Positions 33,900 through 47,207 of a stretch of DNA of 64,000 nucleotides are shown here, one piece after another. Source of the DNA: Proales similis (lineage: Eukaryota; Rotifera; Eurotatoria; Ploima; Proalidae); assembly GCA_019059635.1 (NCBI GenBank), contig JAGVRJ010000002.1, positions 1,550,001-1,614,000 on the forward strand. Direction: 5' to 3'. The notes under the pieces are model-generated. The model saw only the letters and a program-made list of their open reading frames with translations, did not search any database and had not been told where the DNA came from. Position 1 is the first letter of the stretch. Each line of letters opens with the position of its first letter. The position numbers were made by a program, and so were the translations under genes.

Positions 33900-34741
33900 T
33901 TATTGACGGAACCCTCCACCCCTTCCACCGCGAAAGTTTCCACCGCCACCTCGCGATCCACGGCCACCGAAGTTTCCGCCTCGGTTACCGCCAAATCCTC
34001 CTCGGTTTCCACCGAACCCTCCGCGGTTTCCTCCAAATCCTCCGCGGCCACCATTTCCAAAGCCTCCTCGGCCATTACCTCGACCACCAAAGCCTCCTCT
34101 GGCTCCACCACCACCATTGGCTCGCTTCACGCCACCAGCTAAATCCGAAATCTAAAGAACCGCTATGTGTTCCCTTATTTTCACAAACTTACCTTTTTTC
34201 GCGCCAGGATTAGGAAGGAATCGTTGGAGTGGGAGAAGTTTTGCAGGATCTATGTAAAACTATGAAAAATAAAAGATCATGACCAAATAAAGAAACAGAA
34301 AACACGATAAGTTTTACTTTATCTCCTTTCTTGAAAGAAGGGGACTTGACCTGATCAATTAATTTAACTGAAAAGTACTGAAGAGGTTGATTAGACCATT
34401 TAGCCAGAAAAGATAGGACTGGGAACGTTATTTACATATTCTTTGATTGGACCAAATATTTCATCCACTTTGCCAATTTGTTGCTTGTTTTCAAGGTAAA
34501 TTGGAGCATTAAAGAATGGAACTTGATCGGCATTGCTGCTTTTGATCACAATCATGTCTTCGCATGGATGCAGCATAGATCCGGTCTCAACTACTTGCTC
34601 CGGTGGACCAGCATCCTCTTCTCGGCGGCCGAAATTTCCTCTGCCACCGCCACCTCCGCCACGAGGCCCTCCTCTGCCTCCACGAAAACCTCCTCCTCTG
34701 TTGTTGCCACGAAATCCGCCGCCACCGCCTCGGAAACTCAT
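33900..34741 (-). CDS. GAR1: H/ACA snoRNP subunit GAR1
   Basis: Component of the H/ACA pseudouridylation RNP and telomerase RNP in the nucleolus. Four exons: 34436-34741, about 34320-34410, about 34193-34250 and 33900-34139. An RGG-rich N-terminus ([12 protein letters not shown]) precedes the Gar1 core ([14 protein letters not shown] joined across an intron to YFSVKL), then [16 protein letters not shown], then a long C-terminal RGG/GGF repeat tail ending GGFRQ. All landmarks fit in order. The exon 1 donor is GTAAATA at 34430-34435 read on the minus strand. Divergent from METAP1 with about 290 bp between start codons. Confidence 0.95.
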
Positions 34742-35034
34742 GTCTTCTTTTCTCTAAAGTTTTTTTTTCACAAAATTCTTAAATCAAAGTGAGAACATGT
34801 GCTTTTCGTCGAGTTCTTTTTGCATTCGACGTAAGTTTAACCATGCATTTGAGGACAAGACAAATGCTTTGTCTGATTAGAATGAATCCATCTAATAATG
34901 AACATGTAGATTTGGTACTTGCTGAGATGACTTGTAGATGGTTCTTTGACTAGACGCAATTATTTGCCTTGGTTATAAGAATTGAACTTGAATATTTTTA
35001 AGATAATTGGAATTCTATATCGCAAAAATCAAAA

Positions 35035-36655
35035 ATGATGGAGGGTCTGGTAAAATGTGACACAAGTGATTGCAATAATAACGCAAAGTTCAGGTGTCCG
35101 ACATGCATTAAACTTGAAATCAAGTCCGGATCGCACTTTTGTTCTCAAGTAACTTCTCTCTCGACTTGAATCGAATTTTCGCTTCAATTCATAAGAACAA
35201 ATTAAGGATTGTTTTAAAGTATTTTGGCCACATCACAAGACATTACACAGTGCTAACGCACCTTACAATCCTTGGCCAAATTTTAAATTTACTGGAGAAC
35301 TTAGACCTTTCCCAGTGGTAAAAAATGCCGAGTTTTAAAAGTTTGATGTCTGTGCTTATGAAAATCGTAAGACTCCGAAAAGACTTGTACCACCTCATAT
35401 TCCGAGACCAGATTATGCCGACCATCCTCAAGGATATCCGTTGGGAGAAATAGCCGAGAAAGGATCCACAAATGTTAAAGTTCTAAATGACGAAGAAATT
35501 GAGGGGCTCAAAGTTGCTTGCAAAGTAAGTTAAAAGTCCTCTGGATCTCTCTAATTAAAACTGAAGACGAATAGCTTGCAAGAGAAGTTCTCGACGAAGC
35601 AGCTAAAGCTGCCGCTGTTGGTGTGACAACAGATGAGATTGACAGAATTGTGCATGAGGCTGCAATCGAGCGTGAATGCTACCCATCACCTTTAAACTAT
35701 TACAAATTCCCCAAATCAGTTTGCACGTAATTTATTTTTCTGATTTCTAGTCTGCTTTTTTTTTAATCTTTATTTAGTTCGATCAACGAAGTGATCTGCC
35801 ATGGAATTCCTGATAAACGACCTCTCAAGGATGGTGACATTTGTAACGGTAACTTCACTTTTTATTTTTTTGGGGTTGCTAGATTTTATCACAACTGGTG
35901 AAATTCATCTAGTCGATGTTACGGTTTATCATCGTGGCTTTCATGGTAAAAACATTTACATTAAATCGAATAGATTTAAAAAGAAAAACTTCTAACTTGG
36001 CCTTAAGGCGATTTAAATGAGACATTATTTATCGGGAAAGTTGATGAGCAGGCGAAGAAACTGGTTCGCATAACTCATGAAGCTTTGATGAAAGCTATAG
36101 ATAATGGTAAGTGTGTCAGCGTCGTAGTTTTTATCTCAAGTGATTGATAAATTTAATGAATAGTTAAGCCTGGAATGAAATTTCGAGAAATAGGCAATAT
36201 AATTCAGAAACATGTTACCCCGCATGGCTTTAGCGTGGTCAAATCTTATTGTGGACATGGCATTCACAAACTTTTTCATACTGCTCCGAATATTCCTCAT
36301 TACGCTAGTAAGATTGCTTGTCGCTTGTTTCAGCGCCTCTTAACCTGACGCTCAACACCTTTTAGACAATAAGGCCGTTGGAGTCGCTAAGGCTGGAAAT
36401 GCATTTACAATAGAGCCAATGATCAGCGAGGGAACTTGGAAGGATGAACATTGGGTAGGTCTAGTCCGAAAACTTTTATTTGTTCTCTCATTTTACTATG
36501 AAATCAAACAACAGCCTGATGATTGGACTGCTGTAACAGCTGATGGCAAAAGATCAGCGCAATTTGAACACACACTTTTAGTGACCGAAAACGGATGTGA
36601 AGTATTGACCAAGAGACGCTCTAACGGGGGCCAACCATGGTTTATGGACCAATAA
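35035..36655 (+). CDS. METAP1: Methionine aminopeptidase 1
   Basis: Cytosolic enzyme removing the initiator methionine co-translationally. ATG 35035 starts the N-terminal zinc finger region ([12 protein letters not shown] and later HFCSQDC, HKTLH), which docks on ribosomes. The catalytic domain has the substrate histidine in VICHGIPD and the metal ligands in [31 protein letters not shown] and QFEHT. About nine exons with 45-70 nt introns. The last exon ends QPWFMDQ, stop at 36655. Length agrees with METAP1 (about 375-390 residues). The METAP2 lysine-rich N-terminus is absent. Confidence 0.95.
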
Positions 36656-37004
36656 AGAAAAATCACTTTTTTTTAAGGTGAGCAATAAAGGCGCATTTGG
36701 TTTTAATAGTCCATTTCTTAGGAGCTATTAAAATAGCTTTGGTTGGCAGATTAACTAACATATACCCATGTGCTTAGAACTAAATACTTGAATCTATATG
36801 CAAAAGTATTTGAAAAAAAGCTCTTTTAATAAAAAAACTTCAAACCAAAATGTAAGGAGTCGATTAAAGTGGGAGGCTAATTTGCCAATAAACAACTGAA
36901 CTGCTTTATGAGGCTGATAGATAAACGATGAATTACGGATACAAAGAAATACATTTATTTAAGAACCAAGATTGAGTAGAAACATAAATATATTGACCAA
37001 ATAA
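36656..37004. other. Convergent 3' ends METAP1/ARMC5-like
   Basis: AT-rich 3' UTR sequence; no gene seen. Confidence 0.4.
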
Positions 37005-40000
37005 TCAGGCAAAATGAATGCGACTGTCTTTGAGGATTTCGGACAGAGAGATTTTGAGTAGTTTTTTAAAATGTGCGATTATTTGAGATTCGTCGGAATC
37101 GGTCATGAAATATTCAAATATTCTTCCGAGTTCTATCGATTCACAACACGGTCTATGCGAAAATTGCTGTTCATCTGCTAATTCGAGCTCACAACAAGCT
37201 TCCGGATATTCAACTAGTTTGTTTAGAAGGTAATCGATGCATGCTTTGCCCAAATAGCTTTCATTAATATGCCATGACAATTTGAAGCAGGTAAGCCATG
37301 TCTTAAGGGATAGAAATTTCACAACAATAATTGAAACAATTAGCTGCTTGAGATCGCCCAGGAAGAAGCGATCGCAAGCCACGACCAAGTCCCAGCTTAA
37401 ATCAAAGTCGATCGCCATTTCTTCGTTGTTATTTATATCGCAGTCGCATTTAAGTAAGCGCAGAATTGTTTGGAATGTTTTCTGCGAGACGTCTTGGATA
37501 TGAATCGGTTGAATCGAATCAAAGTTTTTCTCTGCAAAGTGTCCACTAAGAAGTGCACTAAAGTATTCGGAACGCGAGCAAAGTACGGCTCGATTAACTT
37601 TCACATATTCATCTTCGCTTTCAAACTGGAAACATGCTTGTTGCTCATCCCTTAGCCCTTGTTCGAGTTCTCTGCTTTTTTGTAAATATTTGAAACAGTG
37701 CGAGTTTAGAATTTTTACTTGTAGATCTTTCTCGGCCTTAAAACTGGTAAATTGCAATATTCTTCGTATACAAATTAAAGCTTCTCCTTTTCCTTTCTGA
37801 CTTTGAACCAATTGATCGATAACCAAATCTATTCCATTCAGCTTTACTAAAATATAGTGAAGTGCTTTCAAATTACGCAGAACAAATGGCGTGACGAGCG
37901 CACATGTATTCCTTTCCAGGTGAGGAGAATGCTTTATCATCGAGACAAGACAAGCATAACCGTGGTCGCTCGAAGATATACATTGGCTCTTCAGATTGTT
38001 GCATAGGGTAAACTCGATCGATTTGAATGAGGGAAAAGAGGTGTGCGCATCGAAAAATGCTTTGTTTGAGTTTAAATAGGTGTTCATCTCATTCTCTATT
38101 GATTGCTCGTTCTCTTCTAGCCTGGCTTGTTCCGAAGGTCTTAGAATCGCTTTGAGCTTGTAGGGAAACTTGAGCTGAACAAGGCTCTGAAAGCAATTTT
38201 GATTTTTAGTGATACGATTTAAAATACGGAGTGCTCGTGGATTTCGCACTGAGGCATGCTTAAGATATTTGAGCAAGCATTCTACAACAGCCTCAAATCT
38301 ATTCAGAAGATACAAAGACGGCTTATCACCATGAGATAACTGTGATAAAACGTAAAAGACACACGCTTCTGTTCGGTTAATGGTCTCGATATTATTTAGA
38401 GCAGTTTGATTACGATCTTCCTTTTTGAGCTCCTCAATAGGCTTCTTACTTGCACCTGCCGGTGTGTCTGTTTCAAGGTTGAATTCGACTTTTTTAAGCT
38501 TTTTCAAACTTGAATTCTGATCAGCACCATCTTCCGCGCAAGTTTCCTCATCGCTACTAAATTCATTTTTTATCGAAGGAGAAAACTGCATGTCCATGTT
38601 TTCTGTCAAGCCAACACTGCTTCGGGGTGAGAGGAGAAACTCGCTGCTTGAATTTGAACCTGGCGACAAAGGTGAAACTGCACTATAACTGAACAAAAAT
38701 GCTGAGCTGCAGCGTGTTGGTGGTGAAAGAGATATTGAAGGAGAAAATGCCGCTGGTGATAAACTACAGTAGCTTCCGGTAGGACTGGCTTGTGATGGCT
38801 CTGGCTCAGAAACATAGGAAGATGAAGGGAAACTGCTGAGGGAGTTGACTTGTCGAATATTGACTGGCAAACCACTTGGTATTGACGGGGGTGATAGGCT
38901 GTTCATTCGGGAAAATTCATCTCTGGGCCGCTTTATTAGTCCCAAATTAGACTCGGGCAATTTCCTTTTTTTCGCTTTTTGATTCCTTTCCGTTTCCGAT
39001 AGCAGTTCCAAATCCACTGGCTCATTTCCATGCTCCAAGAAAAGATCTTTGAGATAGAGACTCCGGCTTTCTTCTTCTAACTCTTCACTACAACCGCGTA
39101 CATAATCTGATTTATTGGTCTGATGATTGTTCTCAACCACCTGGTCCAAGTAAGCTAGAAGGGCTTCGACAAACCCATTTGCCAGCATTATATTCATTGA
39201 GTCTTGGTCATGTGCAAAGCAGCAAAGGGCCACTAATAATTTACTGTCCATGCTGCTTTCCGATGGAGTCTGCGTTTGGGCTCGTTTTTGACGAAGCTTA
39301 ACTTGTAAGCGAATCAAATCAGGGAGTAAGGATTGTTCTTTAAGACGAAGTCGGTTGACTGACTCTTTACAACTGAGGCAAATCATGTCCAAAAGCTTTT
39401 CTCCTCTAAACTCACTCTCGGTGTCTTCTAGCTGCTTTTCAATTCGCCGTATGAACCGAACCATTCCGCCGATTCGGCCAAACTCGGCTCGGCACGCTGC
39501 GTAATCAAAACAAAATCGATGCAGTAGATTAAAAGAGTAAAAAGAGATGTCAAACTGTGACGGACTCGACGGTTCTGCACTAGGTTTCAAGTTTGCTTCA
39601 TGCACAAATAGTAAGTGCTCGATTGTGCTTCCCTCAATTAGCTGGTTGTAGAATTCAGATGATGCTGGCCTTGGCCAGGAATCCAATGAGGTCAAGTACT
39701 GTTTAATGAGCTCTTTTAATGAGCTTTCATAGCGTTTTAGATCCTTGATAAAACTGCACTCTTTTGAATCAAGCTCATTCAATGTCTTGTCTAGTTTGAA
39801 CATGAATCGGCTCAAGTACACAAGAAATCGATGTTCAAGAAAGAGGCTTTTGACTACTTCCACTTCGGATCCATGTCTTATATGCAATCAAGTTTGAATT
39901 ATGATTCCTTTGCGAAAATGAAGATAAATTACTTAATAAAGCGGACAAGGCTGTGATAAAAATCCATTTCAGCTGTGGTAAGGCTTGTTTGGGTAACTAT

Positions 40001-40798
40001 GCTTGTCTGATGCATTTGCTCAATTAGGTTTTGCAGGTTTCTGAAAAGATCTAAGACGATAGTTAAGATAAATTCACCGATTGTAAAAATATCTATACCT
40101 GCTGAAAATAGTTTCCTCAAGTTGGGATGCGTTCGGTCCTGAGTTAGATTCGCTAATAGCCGGCACATTTTGGACCACAAAGAAATCCGATTTTCAATCA
40201 TCAAGTCATTTTTAGTTTCTGATTGTCGATTAACAAAAAGCAGGACAAAACACTTGAGGTTGACATCATTTAGAAGGTGATTGCGAATTTCCTCATGAAA
40301 ACAAAGATCAGCAACACAGCTTAATATTAAACTCTTGAATTCAACGTGACTCTGAAGTATTGAGAAAACTTTAAAAGCGAAGCGAACCAGATTCGAAGTA
40401 AGAGAAAAGTTGGCGCTCTCAATTGATTGATCGAATTCTGGATTCAGCTTGTTAAAATCTGCCTGACTCCACCAGATTTGCTGCTGATTGCTCGGGCTTC
40501 CCTGGCATGAGCTTAGATTTTCAATCAGATTCAAATGGCGCCGGTTCTTGCTTATCTTTTTTATTTGAGTCAAGCAGATTGTCAACTTATTGAAATCACA
40601 CTTTGGTAATTCGCTCCCAAGTTGGGCCAACTCTTGATTTTCCAATTTGAGAAAGTATATGAGGCTTTCGATAATATCCTTCTTAAAGTGTTTGCCCAGA
40701 CATGCAGTATAGCTGGTAAAAAAGTCCTCTGAACTAGTTCCTGGTGTAACACTCCGCGAATTTGTTCTGCTGCGGATCCTTTTAGATTTGGTTTCCAT
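37005..40798 (-). CDS. ARMC5: ARMC5-like armadillo/BTB protein
   Basis: Two large exons: 39938-40798 (from ATG MET-KSKRIRSR at 40796-40798) and 37005-39883, joined by a short intron, giving about 1240 residues. Helical ARM-like repeats fill the N-terminal third and the middle; a serine/proline-rich disordered insert (about 38560-38960) lies between them. A BTB domain occupies the C-terminus, starting near RAVLCSRSEYFSALLSGHF and continuing with DVSQKTFQTILRLL. In animals ARMC5 is a CUL3 adaptor that controls RNA polymerase II subunit RPB1. The assignment rests on ARM-then-BTB order and C-terminal position of the BTB; the protein is longer than the human one. Other ARM-BTB proteins (ABTB-type, ARMC-related) remain possible. 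Confidence 0.7.
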
Positions 40799-41638
40799 CG
40801 GGACTAGGCTTGGAAAAAATTCATCATGCAACGAATACTTTAAACTTTTTGCATTTAAAATTTGAAATATCCTGTGATCCGAACTTTCTTTCCAAATCAA
40901 AATAAACCAAATATAAATAAAAAGCAAAACAACTAAATACAGACAAGTTTTCTGACCTTATTTGAACATAAGTTTACAATTTTCTTCGGTTTTAGAGAAT
41001 GGACTTTGAGGCAAATAGACTCGTCAGTAATATTATTGATTATGAAATACTAAGGCTTCCACCCAAAACTTCCTATTCTGGATTATATTAGCTGAATTAA
41101 ATGAGCCTCGTATCAGGCTAGTGCTTGATCCAATTCTGCAGCTCTCGCTCTATCACCTTGCGAATAAACATTTTAAAAATAGGTTAAGCGATGGCTACGG
41201 ATTATTTTAGTGTCTTGACGACCCAGACACTTTTTTCTTTCCTAAAGCTAAACTGGCTTCTCTAGATTCAGAGCCTAATGACTGTGGTGAAATTCTTTAG
41301 TCGGGCTATTTATTATAGAACAAGTGGGCTTTTATATATGAAGAAAACATTTCTCTTGGGTCTATCAGTAAAGGGCTCCCACTAGTAGCATGCGAGGCTA
41401 AAACATCTAGTTTCTTTTGCACGATGCAAAAAGCAGACAAAAAGCAGAATATTTCGGCCGAAATGTACAGCGGAGAGAATTTGCGACACATCGAATAAGC
41501 CAGATTTATGCACATGATCAGATCGAGCTCACTAGCCGTCGAACCCGACTCTTATCTCAGTGATTCGCGTTGCCCTTGCAAACCTCTCTTCGCCAGTCAA
41601 AAATCTTAAAACTTAGTATGCAATAAAACAAGCTTAAA
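40799..41638. other. Divergent promoter region ARMC5-like/GAPVD1
   Basis: 840 bp with no persuasive ORF. Two notable palindromes lie at 41415-41431 (TTTTGCA-CGA-TGCAAAA) and 41451-41464 (ATTTCGGCCGAAAT). Confidence 0.45.
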
Positions 41639-44600
41639 ATGGAACTACAGCTGTATAATTTGATTGGAAAATTGGGAGATGAAAACTCATTTGTCCAGTC
41701 AGAGCGTAAGCATTTACTTGAACTATATCGTCAGGTAAGCAAAATGCTTTGTTTCCTTAAAATGTAGAAATTAATCATCACGTTTTTTTTAAAAGCTACT
41801 CAAGAAAACTGAAGGTCTATTTAACAAACAGTGGATCCTTAGCCGACATCATCTTATACTCGAGGACCTTATCCTAGGGCGAACCAAGGGTGGCATTGAG
41901 CAATGCTGTTCAAAATACACAACTCTCAGCAATAGGACACAATTGATTGAGTCTCACAAAATATTGGGACCGAATGATTTTTACGTCAGCGAATTTTTAA
42001 AAAACCTTTATTCTCGGCCAGATCAACTAGCTCAACTTGTATTGTTGAGCGAAAAAGTTGGAATCAGCTCGACAAGCCAGTTTTTGCCGGGCGTTGATAA
42101 TCAGCACTTCAGCTCTCAGAAATTAATTCCTATACTATTTCAGTCATTTTTTGCCAACTGTGTTCTAAAAAAGGACGAGAACTTGTGCTTGCAACTTCTG
42201 AAAAACCTGATTGATCTACAGTTCGGTTCCAATTCAAATCAATCCGAAACTGATTTGAGGCGTTTGATACGCAAACAATCATGTTCATTTAGCTGCCTGT
42301 TTAAGCATTATACCTCCTTTGGTTATTCGGCGCAAATGTTTTTAACCGCGGCTCTATACGAGCCTGTGCTGCAGACATTAAGTGATGAGTGGTTTCTTGA
42401 TATCGAACCTGACAAGGCCATGGCTCGCTTCACAAACGAGGAGCTAAACAACAAGTGGGAACTCCACAGTTCTTCAAATATTCATAGAAATTAATTTTAT
42501 GTTTTCATTAAGATTTGGCATTCTTAACAGCAAAGAGTACCGAGTTAAAACAGCCAAGTACAGGGAGAAAATAGTAGATCAGCTCTTTAAAGTTACAATG
42601 AGCTTTGTCGAAAGCATCAGCGCAAGTCTTTATTGCTTTCCTGCATCACTTACTTGGCTAGTCAATCAGCTACACGATACGGTCGGACAAAACGGCCGCA
42701 CAGAGGTAAAAGCATTTTCAATTTTTAAGCTCTTCATTTGTCTTTAATTTTAATTTATCAAGTTGGCTAGAAAACTATGCTGCGATTTGATCATGGCACT
42801 GTTCATCTGTCCTGCGATATGTGACCCGGAAACTTACGGAATAATCAGTGATGTTCAAGTCACACCAGTTGCCCGACATAATCTCATGCAGGTTACAGCT
42901 CAACTAACCTTGGTTTTAATCTCTTTAGGTTCAATCACTTTTAATTGAAAAGATTGCCAATATTCTACAGGCACTAGCGATGTATGATGATGACAAAAAT
43001 CCAAAAGCGCAAGATCTATACTCTCGCTTTCGAAACGTAAGTTCGATTGATTTGTTAGATCATCTCCATCCCTTTTTTTCACTCATAAAAACTCCTTTCA
43101 TCAAAGTCTGATGAAAGATCTGGCGTAAGTTTTATAAGGATCATTAGCTTGTTTTTCACCAGTTTGTCTCTTATTCTAGCTGCTTTTCATCTATTAGTTG
43201 TGCCCCTTTGCATTCTGAATGTTGTCTAAAAACTCCTATCTAGTTTTATGTTTTTAATTTCAATTCAACTGTTTGGCTAATTTATTTATTTTTTCTTCAA
43301 GAATATCGTGTCTGAAATACTTGATAGTCTTCTAATTTCAACTGAACGTCGAGCTCAAGTCAGCCTAGAGCGTTTGGACTCGCGAAATCTTGAGCTGGGG
43401 CAAGATACCGAGTTTTTAAGTGAATTTGAACCTAAAGATTCTATTAATACGGCGCTAAATCGCTCATCAATGCTCATGTCCATCTCTGATTTACACCGCA
43501 TGGTAATATTCAACTTACTAAATTCATCTGACCAACTAGAATTCTTTTTTGTTTCAAGCTTTTGTTTATGCGTCAAGCTAGCCGGGAGTGGTCAAATAGA
43601 GATGACTTTAAATGGCTACACAACTCTGTTCCACATGATTATCTTAACTCTGCTTTAAACTTGGCCCTTGTTGAACTGGATAGTCAAAAACTTCAATACA
43701 AGAACTCGGCAATCAGTTCTAAAACATATTCTATTGACAGCCGAGAGGTTCTGCTGAGCATTTTGAAGGAGACAAACTCCAGCGGAATTCTTCAGATATT
43801 GGTCATCAATTTGTACGAAAAAGAAGTTGATTGTCCTGGTATGCTGAGCGAGGAAAAAGTGCTAACCGACTACGAAACGAGAGCGCGACAACGTAAAAAC
43901 GAAGCCAGCCACCGAGATAAAGGAACCAGGAAGGCAGCGAAATTCGTAGCAAACCTCCGAGACGATTTGAGCAGCCATGTTGACACTAGATTGCCCTCAG
44001 AGTCTGGCTTGGATGAGATTGCATCTAGACTTGAGGATAGCGTTGGTATGGTTAAGAGCCAACTAAAAGAGTTTTTTTCTTATAATTTAACAAAATTTAT
44101 AGGCGTTCCTGAAACGTGTGGGACGAATGACTGTGCGTCCTTGTCTTCGGACGAGGAAGACGAAAATCATGCTCTTGACGAGGCTAATCAATCAGAAGTT
44201 GATGGTTTAAGTGATTTTGACAACTTAAGCGGACGTGACACGCCCATCATAAGTGGTCGCGATACGCCGTCATCGCATAGTCAGGATGAAATCAACTCTT
44301 CAAGTAATGTTCGAATTAACTCAACCGGACAAATAAGTGCTCCTGGGTCTACACAGCTCAACCCGTCACGAGGGCCCCAGCTCCCACTCACTGTTTCAAA
44401 GCCAAACAACGAAGATATAAATGAAAAGTTTTTTAAATTCGAAATATCGAAAGTCAACACAATGACTCGAGAACAAATGAGTGAGACTGGCTGGAGTCTT
44501 GATGTAGATCCCCCCGAATCTGTGGCAAATGAACCAATTAGTGATCGTCTCGGTCTTGACGAAAGTCGACGAGAGCTGAGCCAGACCAGTGGATTAAACC

Positions 44601-46985
44601 AAGCTAGTGCCAACCTGGAACAAGTTAGACATTTTCTCTGCTTTTTGCTCGGCTAAAAATCAGCTTTGATGATTACAGGTGGTTGCGAATGTTGTTGGCA
44701 ACATCTGTGACGTTAATGAGAGCGAACAGATTCTCGATGACGGCTTGAGTGTTGTGAGCGATAGTGCTCCATGGAGCACCGACATGATAGTAAATAGCGA
44801 CTCAGATTTAGAGTCCAATAGCCCTAGCAAATATACCTCATACTCAACATATTCGAGTTACAGTGGTATTGCTACAGGCAATGTTCCATTAAATCAGAGT
44901 CTAAATTCTGAAAATTCCGCATCTGTTGTTCAAAGCCTGCCGTCATTGAATCCTTCGCTTTCTACCAACAACTTTCCTCAAGCTAGTACAACAGCTACTG
45001 CTGCTTTGCTCAATCATGACCAATCTGTAATTAGATTTAAAACTCTCAGAAAAGTCTCCATTAGCTAAATGATGATTGTAGAACCAGAGCATAGATACCG
45101 GATTCCATAGTGCTGAGGCCCAGCGAACTGGAACTTCCACAGCCCATGCTGATTATTCAAGCCCATCACTTACAGGAATAGCCAACTCAGTGAGCCAGTC
45201 AATCCAGAGCCAGGCGAAGAATAGATTTTCATCGGTTGAGTTTTACCCGTCCCAGTTTCTTTGACAAGTTTACAGCACCTTTAATTCCAATCTAGATTTT
45301 TTCATCTAATCAAAAAAGCGGCGGCGGTTCAAAGCGCTCTGGCTTGCAAAAAATATTTCCGTTCAAAGGAAGCAAAACACACTCCGAACCAGTTTCAATG
45401 AGCAATCCTATCACCAGAACTGATGCTGGGCCGAATAACAAAAACTCCAACCATAATGCTGATGATATACTCAAGAAGTACGCCAGCAAAAATATTCCTC
45501 CTTTATCGGCTCAGTCCTCGACTACTAGTAACGAAGGGCTGCTAATTGGTATCTGGTTTTGTTTTCTCGTCCCTTAAATTTCAATGAAGTAAATTGAACG
45601 ATAATTAAGACATTTCAGTGCCGAACGAAACAAGCGAGCCTCCTGTAGCAGCTTCCATCGAAAACAATTTAGACCATTCTGACGCTTGGACGAATGCAGT
45701 TGGCACTGTTGATCAAGCTAAATTGTTCGAAGATGCCAAGAAAAAACTGCGAATCGTTCTGAGCTGGTCGGACCGATTTAGCTTTAACCTAGCGGCTAAC
45801 AACTATCCAAAGTAACTTTTCAACTTGATCATTTTTCATTATGCTATACTTAACCCCAAAATTTCAGCCATCCACGCGACAACTTTTTGGTTATGTACCT
45901 CAAGACACAGCTGTACGATGCAATCAGTCTGCAAGATAACGAAAAGGAAGCCAAACTTCATGAGGCGATGCGATGTGTATCAAGGTTTAATGATGCAGAA
46001 TGCCGCAAACTGCTTCGTTCGCTAAAACGCGATTACTCGCGCCGAATTGTCTACATTACTTATTTGACCAAATCGAAGCAAAAGCTTATTTATTCATTAA
46101 ACTTGGCTGATAAGCTACTTCGGAGAACTGAATGGCATAATCGCCTTGTTCGTCATCATTTGGCAAGCGCGATCGCCGGGCTTTTTCTTGAAACCAAAGA
46201 GAGTGAACATCAGATGCTCAAGTTTCTTAAAGACTTTCGGCAACTTATTGCGGTCGACGATAAATTTGAGCTGTTCAGGAACTTCATTCAGTCATTGCGC
46301 AAAGATTACGATGTGATCTGGGCTGATTGTGGAGAAGACATGTCGCAGATGGGAAACATTTCTCTTGAACGTCTTCTTCTCTCCAAAGTTTACAAATATG
46401 TCATGTTTCCAAACGGAGAGGTCGATCATTACCGAGATTCTAAAGTTTCAGAATGCTTGTCAGAACTCTCCAAGGTAATAACTCCCTCAAATTCTATGAT
46501 CGGCATACCTCAAATCTATTGGAATGTAAGTAGATTGAATTAAAAGTTAAATGAGAGTTATCGGTTTACTTTCAAACGATTTAGGAGTGCCCCTGGAGTG
46601 CCGCACAAGCTGAACTGCGTCGTATCAATATCTACAAAACTCCTCAGGATAAACTAGCATGCATCAAGAAGTGCTTACTTACCATTCAGAACCTACTAGC
46701 AATTGCCAAATCACCTGTATGCGCTGACGACTTACATCCGGTTTTAATCTATGTCATAATCAAAGCAAATCCTCCGACGTTCCTCTCTAATGTTCAATAC
46801 ATCGAAGGTAAGTTAAATCATCTCAGCTAAGCTAGATAAAGCAAATAGAGCCAATGTCTAAATTTTTTAAATTGAAAGGATATTATGGGAAGGAACTTGA
46901 GTCGCAAGATTACTATTGGGCACAATTTATTTTCGCTTTTTCTTACATAAAAGCACACATGCTCAACAACAAATTTAACGCGTAG
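41639..46985 (+). CDS. GAPVD1: GAPVD1 (GTPase-activating protein and VPS9 domains 1)
   Basis: Endosomal Rab5-pathway protein (RME-6/GAPex-5). MELQLYNLIGKLGDENSF at 41639 starts the family N-terminus. A RasGAP-like domain spans about 41950-43100 (FFANCVLKKDEN, LWLVNQLHD-like block, then LFICPAICDPETYGI). The middle, about 43560-45580, is low-complexity and serine-rich (GRDTPIISGRDTPSSHS). The C-terminal VPS9 exchange domain spans about 46100-46985 with KVYKYVMFPN and the catalytic Asp/Tyr context DDLHPVLIYVIIKANPPTF...YIEG. Stop TAG 46983-46985. More than a dozen exons with 45-80 nt introns; some junctions in the low-complexity part are uncertain. It acts as GEF for Rab5 in clathrin-dependent uptake. 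Confidence 0.92.
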
Positions 46986-47207
46986 AGTTTGAAGCCGTTT
47001 TTATTCTGTCATGCGAACTTGGCCATGTCAGTTCGGAAGCCTCGAGGCATTTCCATAAATAGATCCGTTGATTTTAAAAATAAATACATTCGTAAATGAA
47101 TTAAGTTTAAACATTAATATCCAACAGTATAGATTTATGTACCAATAGCCAGGTATTAGATCCTCAGAACGATAAGCAATCGAAATTAACTTGGTGCCTG
47201 ATAGACC

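Noticed and set aside
33903..34142. Ser/Thr-rich plus-strand frame
   Set aside because: Complement of the GAR1 glycine-arginine repeats, which fit the family on the minus strand.
41306..41515. 69-residue minus-strand frame in the ARMC5-like/GAPVD1 spacer
   Set aside because: Short, no conserved pattern, and overlaps palindromic promoter sequence.
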